Part shown: positions 56,101 through 64,000 of the stretch, one piece after another | Layout: the number at the start of each line of letters is the position of its first letter | Numbering within the stretch: position 1 is the stretch's first letter | NCBI GenBank assembly: GCA_016802295.1 | Contig: JAESIW010000137.1 | Span: forward strand, 1,045,318-1,109,317 | Source of the DNA: Brachionus rotundiformis | Taxonomy: Eukaryota; Rotifera; Eurotatoria; Ploima; Brachionidae | Length of the DNA: 64,000 bases | Reading direction: 5' to 3' | Position numbers and translations under genes: made by a program | The notes under the pieces: model-generated | Told to the model about the DNA's origin: nothing | The model's input: only the letters and a program-made list of their open reading frames with translations | The model's database searches: none

Positions 56101-57555
56101 GAATTCATATATTTTGGAAACACCATTGGTGCAACGTTGGGATCTCAAAAGTAAAAGTGTAGTAAAAGTAGTACTGATGTACGAAATTTAATGCTGCGGG
56201 ATTCCTGCGGGATTTTAAAATGCTAGGATACCCTCTTTTATCACTGGAAGTTTGAAGATGATCCTCAGGATTCACAGATCTGAGACACTGTCAAACGGTG
56301 TTAGGACTGTGGTAGTTTGGACATGTTTAAATGAAAGGAACACTAATACCAAACAGAGCTGTCCAATGGAAACTACAAGGATGACAAAAGATAGAATGAC
56401 CAGCAGTAACATGGATGTCAACAATCACAAAATAAATCTAAGAAATGAAGATATCACTATATCACTTAATTTAAATTTTATATAAGAAATAAATAAATTT
56501 AAAAAGGGTGTGACGCTATCTTAAGAATATTTTTTGGCTTATAAAAATACTATCGGCATAATAATTTAATTTTTTTAATAATGTTTTTACAAGTACTTAA
56601 ATTGATAATAAAATGTGTTATTATCTATTATTAGATTAATTCTTATCAACTCATAATCTAAAACAAGCATAAGTTAAAAATTACCAAAGGAGTGTCGCAT
56701 CCTCCAACCAGCGAAATTCCCATGTCTTCGTATCCTCGGTGAATTTCAATTTCACAAAATTTACCAGGGATAATAGGCTCCTTCACAATTTCTTACATAA
56801 AATAATTTTATCTTCCTAATAGAAAATAGATAATTTTTTGTTATTTTACCTGATATCTTGTCTCTATAAGGACAGTCTAGTAAATGATTTGAGAGCGCAC
56901 TTCTAGGACCTTGAAATTCACATCCAATACTCGCATTTGGACAGTAAGTGACCGAGCCTTTACATCTGAACAATTATTTGACCAAACTTTGCCAAAAAAG
57001 CAACTTAAAATATATTACTTGGTCATTAAGTGTGTCTGGAGTAAATGTCTTGGTAACACTTCTTCGCAATAGTCAACATTCGGACAAACCACTGGCAATT
57101 TTTCCAAAATTCTATTTAAAAAATAAAATAAAACTCCAATTAATTTATTAAAAATATCTTCAGACCTCCTCAAAGCTTGGCTCGCTTTATGACAATATTT
57201 CCAATCAATTTTCTCATTATCAATTGGACAATATTTAAAACGTATTAGATAATTTTGAAGACAGATCGAACAAAATGTACAGCCGCATTTTGAATCGACT
57301 GGATCGACAAATGGTTGAAAGCATAGATGGCATATTAGATCGCCATCAACTGAGCCATCATAGTCATACAAATGAGCATTTTCTTTTGAATGGCACTTGA
57401 ATAAAATTAATTAATAAATTAACTATTAATATTTTAAGATTTTTGCGATCTACTTGACCGCAGACTCGGCAAGCGACCAGGAGAACGCCCTTTCTCAAGG
57501 CTTTAATAAATCCATTCTCGTTATCGTAAATATTTGGTTTCTTATTTCCGTTCAT
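53177..57555 (-). CDS. LNX: LNX-type RING/multi-PDZ E3 ubiquitin ligase (15 exons)
   Basis: Exons: 57454-57555, 57166-57395, 57019-57111, 56850-56965, 56685-56791, 54732-54815, 54542-54683, 54432-54498, 54350-54380, 54178-54294, 53984-54130, 53805-53930, 53570-53757, 53358-53510 and 53177-53312; phases agree, giving 612 aa (human LNX1/2 about 690-730). N-terminal CRVCGQ precedes DGDLICHLCFQPFVDPVD and a RING ending CPIDNEK. A TRAF-type zinc finger follows (CPNASIGCEFQG), then four PDZ domains with GLGF loops MGISLVGG, LGIKIG, LGLIVDGG and LGLTIAGG. The protein ends CPGSLV, like WPGTFL in LNX1. LNX proteins ubiquitinate substrates such as Numb. Here the RING His position is Cys (KCGCTFC), and the zinc-finger/PDZ1 linker with its NPxY motif is absent. 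Intron 5 carries a retroelement relic. Confidence 0.9.
55810..56485 (+). mobile_element. Decayed non-LTR retrotransposon inside LNX intron 5
   Basis: Plus-strand text reads SVITGIRQGCVLSSTLFLIL, then PRGIMYRLTIKLEDLDFEDH, the RT block seen in many animal elements as GVRQGCVLSPxLF...PRGIxW...LEDLDFADDL; the catalytic ADD here reads EDH. Further on, a broken stretch corresponds to the element C-terminus (GHVLRM...RIP). Several stops and frameshifts show it is inactive. It lies antisense to LNX. Confidence 0.7.
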
Positions 57556-58000
57556 TTTTTTTCTATCGTCTTTTTTGCTAAAGCACTTTGTTTATCATCT
57601 TTTGATTTTTGGTAAAGAAATATTGTTGATATTTTAGGGGATTTTTGTCTTAATAGATGAGTCTCTATATGTGGCCTAATTTCAGATTAATTTACAAACA
57701 ATTAATTAAAGTAAGTCCATATAAATGCTATAAAGATTGATTTGACTTGGCTAAGATCTAAAATTGTGACCAAATGTAAACACAATCTTTTGATTATTTA
57801 AAGCAAATTAGTTGACAATTTCCAAGGTATCCTAGGCATTAAAAAATAGCTTTCATAAGTCTAGATAGGATAATATATAGATGATAATTAGCAAGATTTT
57901 TCGTGATTTTTATTGTATTTTTGGTATCATAATTTGAATTTATTATTGGTCTTGGGCATATTGGACAAAGATATTTTAATAATAATAATAATAATATATA
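57556..58000. other. LNX upstream flank
   Basis: AT-rich, probably containing the LNX promoter. No clear TATA or other element recognised. An (AAT)n tract at about 57979-57997 marks the end of the adjacent retroelement relic. Confidence 0.4.
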
Positions 58001-58480
58001 AGCTACAGCAAGACTAGCTTGTGTAGGTGGCCTACTAGGAGGTCACCTCCACAAGGTAGCTCCTTGCACAATACGCATAAAAATGTGAGATAGATAAAGC
58101 TACAAAAGGGAAATTATATAAATAAATGTTCATGTTCAAGATTGTTGACCAGACAGGAAGGCATCATATCCGTTCTTGAACTTGTTGACTGAGTTGGCGT
58201 CTGTGAGTGTAGCTGGCAGGGCATTCCACTCGTTGACTATCATATTGGTGAATGTGTTTGCCCGTTGTAGACAATTGGTGGAGGTCTGGCCAAACACTCT
58301 TCTTGCATGTCCTCAGATACCTCTGGCAGTTCCGGGTTGGGATAGTAATCCAGCTCATTTCGTTGATGCCTTTGGTGAGTTTGAACATCTGGATCAGGTC
58401 TCCACGAACACGGCACACATGAAGGGGAGTTAGTCTAAGGACAGCAAGACAGCCTCCGTAGGGAATACTTAATTGCTAAA
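58000..58480 (-). mobile_element. 5'-truncated non-LTR retrotransposon, 3' end
   Basis: Minus-strand frames read VCRVRGDLIQMFKLTKGINE and, after a shift, ANTFTNMIVNEWNALPATLT, then SVNKFKNGYDAFLSGQQS-stop. RVRGDLIQ-FK and N-x-x-VN-x-WN-x-LP are the usual C-terminal signature of CR1/Jockey-like ORF2 proteins. The 3' UTR, with paired AGCTTGTG and CACAAG motifs, runs into (ATT)n at the left end. A typical dead-on-arrival copy, GC-richer than its surroundings. Confidence 0.7.
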
Positions 58481-59460
58481 ATTGTTCTATGTGATTTTAA
58501 AATACAAGTCGCAAAAAGTGACCAAATTGCTGATAAAAAAAAAATTATAAAAAATCATGAGATTGGAAAAAACGATAAGGGTTTACTTTTTAGACTTTGA
58601 TAAAATTACATTATGATTCATTTGTCTAAGTCATCAAATTTTTTGGAATCTTTTCTAAATTATTTAGATTTTTTTAAATTACAAAGAATACTCAATTAAT
58701 TATTTTTAATAAATCGAAAGAAATATTTAATTTTAAATTTTTTTATACATAAGTTTGTTTTAAATAATTGAATATCATTAAGGTTTGATCAGTCAGATAT
58801 TTTTTTACTTCGGTTCTTTTTTAAATGGATTCCAAAATTGATGAAAAAGCAATTCTGGGTTAAAATCTAGTTACCGATTTTACCAATTAAATTTTAAAAA
58901 AAGCTCAGAATTTTATCATGAGTAAATTTTTTTCTTTAAATTTTTGTAATCATGAATTGAAATAAACAAAAACAATATGGTTTTTTTTGTTAAAAGTTAT
59001 TCAAAAAATACAGTGATATTTTTTTAATTATAAATAAATTAAAACTCAATCCTTTAAGATGGAATGATAATAGAACGACGAATATAGAGATTATATGGAT
59101 AATTTTAGAATTGATATAAGATGTTTGACTTAATGAGAGGACTTAAATGAATATTAAAGTACACGAAAAAATAAAATTCTTAAAAAATAATTTTGTAGCT
59201 TCTTTTACCTTATGATATATTTTAATCAACAATCTAATTAGTTATTCAGTAAATTTAATCAAAGAAGTGTTTGAGTGTAAACGTGTGTACTTAATCAATC
59301 TTTTTATGTTTTTTCATTACCTTTTTAAATAAACAATACAATTATTTAAATTGATCTTATGTTTTTAAGTTAAATTGTAACGCCCAGGCTTCTAATTCAA
59401 TCAATCAGGTATGATAAACGTTTCATTGAATACTCAAATCTCATTTTTCTTACAACAAAT
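58481..59460. other. Spacer, nothing recognised
   Basis: AT-rich DNA between the retroelement relic and the third KCPLGYT gene. No frame or repeat recognised. Confidence 0.45.
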
Positions 59461-59743
59461 TAAATGTTGATATTAAAAACCTGAATGATACTCTTTACTT
59501 TTTAAACAAAAATTTCTTTTAATTAAAATCTAGATCTAATGCATAAGACAAAGAAATTTAATTAAAAAAATTATCATTTCAATTGTTTAAATTTTGATCC
59601 ATTGATTAATTAAAATTTTTTAAATGAAAAAAACATATTAGAATCTTCTGTTTTATTGAACATCTTTGAGTATAAATAGACTCAATTTTTGATCAAAACT
59701 ATCAACTTATTTTTAAACATACAATCAATTAGAAACATCAAAC
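59461..59743 (+). promoter_or_regulatory. Duplicated promoter module, copy 3 (TATA at 59671-59678)
   Basis: Matches 49190-49474, with a more diverged 5' part and near identity from GACAAAGAAATTTAATT onward. TATAAATA is 73 bp from the ATG, and GAATCTTC (59641-59648) is intact. The CGACGCGACG block of copies 1 and 2 is absent here. Confidence 0.65.
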
Positions 59744-59992
59744 ATGGGTAAATGTCCATTGGGTTACACTGCTGAAGATTTGGCTCGTTTTCAAGCCGGA
59801 GATAAAGCCCCAAGAGCTAGCAAATGTCCATTAGGTTACACTCACGCTGATTTGGCTCGATTTCAAAGCAGCAATTCCTTACCTTCATTTGGAGGCCAAG
59901 ATTTTTCACTTCCATTGGCCGGATACCAATTCGGTTTAGGATATAATGGAGCCTTTGGATTAGGATATAATGGAACCCTTGGTTTATGGTAG
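59744..59992 (+). CDS. KCPLGYT-repeat mini-protein, copy 3 (82 aa)
   Basis: Differs from copy 1 by synonymous changes and one in-frame 24-bp duplication that adds a second GLGYN unit to the tail (FGLGYNGAFGLGYNGTLGLW). Both MGKCPLGYTAEDLARFQ and KCPLGYTHADLARFQ are unchanged, and the 3' UTR matches copy 1 to about 60088. The LNX gene and copy 2 lie between the two near-identical copies, so recent duplication or gene conversion is implied. Function unknown. Confidence 0.8.
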   Translation: MGKCPLGYTAEDLARFQAGDKAPRASKCPLGYTHADLARFQSSNSLPSFGGQDFSLPLAGYQFGLGYNGAFGLGYNGTLGLW

Positions 59993-60089
59993 ATTAAACA
60001 AAGGATAAGAATTTTTTTTTGAGAACAATATTGTTTATAATTTTTTTTTGATTTAATATAGAAGATCTTCTTGCAAAAAATAAAAAAAT

Positions 60090-61348
60090 CTTACCTAAAT
60101 TTTTTTCTAATTTGTTCTAATTAGATCACAAAGTAAACTAAGGGCTTTTCAGCCAATTGACCAAGTTATTACTTGAATAATATTTGAATAATAAAATGAT
60201 CATTTCTTTAACAATTATATGTTTTTTTAATCATTTAATATAATTTAATAATAATAATAAGCAAGAAAACTTGCGGAGGCGAATTATGAGGAGGTTGCCT
60301 ATGATAAGGCTTACGCTATACAAGGAATCTTACAGAAATAAAAGAATTAAGAGTTTTTAGAGTCATATTTAATATTAACAGTACATTGTGAGAAAGAAAT
60401 TAGAAAGAACTGAGAGGGATAAATAGTAGGAATTGTTTTAGGCTGATATAATTTTTTTATGTGGTAAAATCAAAAAATTAAAAATTTAAAATGGTTAATT
60501 GTAAATTTTATTTATTTTATATAAAAATATGGACCTAAACAAAATTGATAATATTTTTAATCCTTGATATGAATAGACAGAGTCTTACAAGCGAACCATA
60601 TATATATTTTAGTTTAAATATTTTGTAATACATATCTATATTTAAAAAGTATTTTTTCTCTCTGCTTTTGTCATGATATTTTCCAAGAATTGAATTGTTG
60701 TTTATACAACTAAGGCATTAGTGTTTCTTAAAATCCAAGACTGAAAATTGGAACAAATGAACAGGAAAAGAATTGAGAAGTCTCATTAATTTATTAAAAT
60801 GTTAAGATTAAGTTAAGTACCATTTGTTTCATTATATGATAACATATTTTACTAACTAAATTTAAATTTTCTAATTAACTGTTAACAATAAACAAAAAAT
60901 TCAGAATTTGATCTAAAAGTAACGCGATTTTTTCATTTAAAATTTCTTAGTTTAATTACTAGGATAGTTTTGTTTTAGTTTTTTTTTTAAAAAAAGAGCT
61001 CTTTAATTTAAAAAATTTATTTTTATCATGGTAATGTAAATAAAATGTATAAATTATTTATCCTTACTTTTTTAAAATTAGTATCAAAGCAAATTTTAAC
61101 TTTTTTTTTAATTTAAATTTATTAAAAATTATCCGTTTTGAAGTTAAGCAAAAAATAACATTTTTTTTGTAAAACAATAAACTAAAACAAGTTTAAAAGT
61201 TTTCGTTTTATTTTGCCAATTGATTAAAAAGACCTATCATTAGTTCCAGACAGAAAAAAAACAAAATTTTACAGTATTGCTTTATTATAATAATCCTTTG
61301 GATGATCGAAAAAAAACATGACTGGCTTTGGACATTGAAAAAATTGGT
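60090..61348. other. Spacer with a small retroelement 3'-end relic
   Basis: At about 60246-60360 (AAT)n is followed by GCAAGAAAACTTGCGGAGGC and GAGGAGGTTGCC, which parallels the (AAT)n plus GCAAGACTAGCTTGTGTAGG and GGAGGTCACC of the relic at 58.0 kb. This is probably another copy of the same 3' end, minus orientation. The rest is AT-rich 3' flank of the Mondo gene. Confidence 0.4.
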
Positions 61349-64000
61349 CTAAATCTTGCTGAGCGCAGCGGTGATGCATTCTTCAGGCAGCTTAGCAGGA
61401 TCTGTAAGGACCGAAGTGGACCGCGATAAGCTGCGCAGCGCATTCGAGGCAGTAGGTCTCAATTGTGCTAGGCTGCAAAATCTTCCTTGCCATTCCATGA
61501 ATGTTCTCTCCATATCCTCTTTGGACGAAGTGTTGACTATTTGGATAAAATTATCAAACAAAGGCTTCAATATCAATGAAAATAAATAAAATTTCCAATT
61601 TGCCATGGCCTTATCTTTTACATAAGTATTGAATTTTTGCTCAAATATTTCTGTCTTGTTTAAATTTCCAATCACACTGACCCCACTCACCGGCAATTGA
61701 TTCTGGCACTCGGCTATTTTGTCACTTAATTCATCTATTTCTTTTTTAAATACATCCAGATCGGACATTCGCTTTTCGCGCGCCAACTGCAGCTCCTTTA
61801 TATACTCAGAAGTTTTCTGAAGCATTACTGCTTTGCTGACTTTGAGACTTTTGCCGTCTTTCAGTGCTGGTACAAGAATTTGGAGTCTATCGAAGCCTTG
61901 CTGGATATTGCAGCGTCTTTTTTGCTCTGCGGTACTCATATTGGCACTTTCGGTATTTACACTATTTAAGCTATCCGACCTATTTAATTTGGACGAAAAA
62001 GACATATCCTGTTGTGCTGAATAAGACCCAGTTTTAAACTTGGTCGCATAATCACCATAATGGCAGTCAGTGCTCTGGTAACTTTTGTTCTGGACTGGGA
62101 ACGTGTTATAAGAAGAAAATTTTTGACTTGGCGACGGACTTGCCGAACTTAAGCTCTCTATTGAATCGGAAATAATAAGTCCATTTATTTGACTGGCTGG
62201 TTGACCATTTTCTTCTACTCTGGTTTTGTTTTGCATTGCTGATTTTGCCTTGGAATTTGATCGGGAATTACTTGACTCGGCAGTTTTTCTGCCTCTTTTG
62301 CTCGGTGGTGGCTTTGCCTGGTCGATAAACTGCTCCTGTTGGTTTATAATTTGGGAAGTTGGCGCCTCTGTTTGAGCCACGATAATATTCGAGTTTAGCA
62401 AATTGCTTATACTTAAATTATCTGTTTTGGCTTTTGTTTCAGATGGTACAATTAAAAGGCTCGAATTTTGCGTATTAGAAGTGAGACCAGTAGACATGTT
62501 ATCTTGGTAGATTAATTTTTGCGGAACTGATTGTTTACGGATTGAAGGCACAGTAGTTCCCGAAGCGCCCAGCATTCCGGATATACGCATGTTAGAGTTG
62601 GCCTGTTTTGGTGGCGAAATACTCGCTGGCATTGGTATAGTTGGTGTGTTCAATGCTAAAAGATTGCGAATTGTATTCGAAGAATTTGATTGTACCTGGG
62701 GACCGGATGATCGTCGAACATTTTGAACATTTTGATTTGGTACATTGTTGTTTGCCAATGGATACTGCATGGAATTTAAGCTCAAGTTCGAATTTATCTG
62801 TGATAAAGAAGTTGGCATTTTGATCGGATTGTTGACATTATTTGACAATACTTGGTCCGATGAATTCTTAAAAAAGAATCTTTAAATTAAAAATTCTTCT
62901 ATTAAGTCATCGGAAAGTGCTTAAATTTTAAACTTTTTTATTTCACAAAAAATATTGATATTAGAAGATAAATGATAATATTGGAAATTGGAAAAATATT
63001 AAATTTAGTTAATTTCTAATTAATAATTTATAACTTTTATTTCTGTTGATGAATTAGAATTTATAAATTTTGTATCTTTCTGATTAAAAATTGATTAAAC
63101 AAAGTTTAAAGCTAAAATTAACTTAAACAAAAGGTTATTAAAATTTTGTAAATCGAACATTAGATAAACAGATTAGAAGATTGATTTTTATAAAAAAAAT
63201 GATTATACAGTCAAAGTAATGAAAAGCCCTTAACAAAATAAACTAAAAATTAGATTTTTTTCACATTAACTAATTGCCAAAATTATAAACAAAACAAAAT
63301 TTTAAGAATTTAAAAAACTTTATAGTTAACTGACTTATTTTTTTGTATTAGAATTAATATACATCTAGTAATTACATAATTTAATTGCGTGATAAAAATA
63401 TATTAAAAAAATATATCAAAGCTATTTAATTATTAAAAAAATAAAACTAACCTTTAAATGATTAAAATCGCCAATATCAGACATGTGTCTTTGTCTCAAG
63501 GGTCTGTTATTTTGTGGCGAGGTATTCGAACCAGGTGAAATGGATTGTGCTGCAGCAACAGTTGCCAAAGTATCGAAATTGGATAAATCCGAATAATTTA
63601 TAGTCATTGAAATGTTTTGTTTATTTACTTCATCAGCATCAACTACACTCTCACTTGATTGATGATTATAAGTTTGTATCTGAACCGGTTGAATACCATC
63701 GGACCCTATCTGTGGATTAGAAGATTGTGGCGAGCTTTGCTCGGAATTTGTGTCTGCAAAATTAAAAACATCACTGCTGTTTCCTGGTAGGTCAAAAAAG
63801 TCAAAATTTGGAAACAAATGCATCAAATCTGGCTGAAATAGGTCCGGGTTTGTGCCAAATATTGTGTCTTTGGGATCTTCGTTCAAGTGTGTGCTGAATA
63901 GGGTATCTGAACTAAAATTGTTCAGGTCAAAATCGAACAGACCAGGCGATGGGGACCTGCATCGATTATTAAATTGCATTTGCTTGCTAGCTATTGGCAC
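61349..64000 (-). CDS. MLXIP: Mondo/ChREBP (MLXIP-like) bHLH-Zip factor, C-terminal part; 5' end beyond the window
   Basis: Exons 63452-64000 (entering from the right edge) and 61349-62866, joined in phase 0 over a 585-bp intron. The first encodes an acidic/hydrophobic, activation-like region (FQPDLMHLFPNFDFFD). The second holds a long Ser/Asn-rich linker with a basic patch (PPPSKRGRKTAE), then the bHLH-Zip (TAEQKRRCNIQQGFDRLQIL, SLKVSKAVMLQKTSEYIKEL), and the dimerisation/cytoplasmic-localisation domain diagnostic of Mondo proteins (NWKFYLFSLILKPLFDNF ... LAQLRPTASNALRSL ... LTDPAKLPEE). Family role: with Mlx, it activates glucose-responsive genes at ChoRE/E-box sites. The N-terminal glucose-sensing region lies outside. 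The E-box-reading His four residues before Glu (HxxxE) is Met here, and the upstream Arg cluster is missing. Confidence 0.9.
62867..63451 (-). other. Intron of the Mondo gene
   Basis: GTTAGT donor after the HLK codons and TTTTTTAAG acceptor. AT-rich, nothing else seen. Confidence 0.6.

Noticed and set aside
1..64000. tRNA, rRNA and CRISPR features
   Set aside because: No GGTTCGAnTCC-type T arm with a foldable cloverleaf, no rRNA-like sequence and no regularly spaced direct repeats were seen.

Overview
The window is AT-rich animal nuclear DNA. It has compact intron-split genes with canonical GT/AG introns, some as short as about 50-100 bp, separated by AT-rich spacers. The gene set is metazoan: COG1, KXD1, a DCC/neogenin netrin receptor, PEDS1, a DAAM formin, an LNX E3 ligase, a Mondo bHLH-Zip factor and an LRR-bearing 7TM receptor. 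Extreme AT content, short introns, tight head-to-tail genes and a divergent intronless LRR-GPCR suggest a small invertebrate, and a monogonont rotifer such as Brachionus is my best guess. That is inference, because no rRNA, tRNA or mitochondrial marker is present. All exon models were built by hand from reading frames, splice signals and remembered family sequences.

Layout. 1.4-14.0 kb is a run of minus-strand genes: a hypothetical gene at 13.6-14.0, KXD1, COG1 (13 exons, complete), and two paralogous coiled-coil proteins of unknown family. The gaps between several of them are only 165-195 bp. 14-19.6 kb is mostly non-coding, with a possible ABCC-like exon and a small element with an 18-bp inverted repeat around a pipsqueak-type HTH ORF. 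19.7-29.6 kb (+) is the DCC/neogenin gene, lacking its signal-peptide exon. 33.0-34.1 kb (+) is PEDS1. 37.2-43.1 kb (+) is a DAAM formin (9 exons, complete). 45.5-47.7 kb (+) is an intronless LRR-7TM receptor. 49.5, 51.6 and 59.7 kb (+) hold three copies of a tiny intronless gene family with two KCPLGYT repeats and near-identical TATA promoters. 53.2-57.6 kb (-) is an LNX-type RING/PDZ ligase (15 exons, complete) lying between the second and third small genes. 61.3 kb to the right edge (-) is the C-terminal part of a Mondo/ChREBP factor that runs off the window.

Decayed non-LTR retrotransposon pieces lie at about 44.45-44.87, 55.8-56.5, 58.0-58.5 and 60.24-60.36 kb.

Functionally, KXD1 (BORC) and COG1 (COG complex) both act in membrane trafficking and are neighbours. 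DCC and DAAM are both known for growth-cone and actin control, but they are separate genes here. The most novel-looking item is the KCPLGYT mini-protein family with its shared promoter module.
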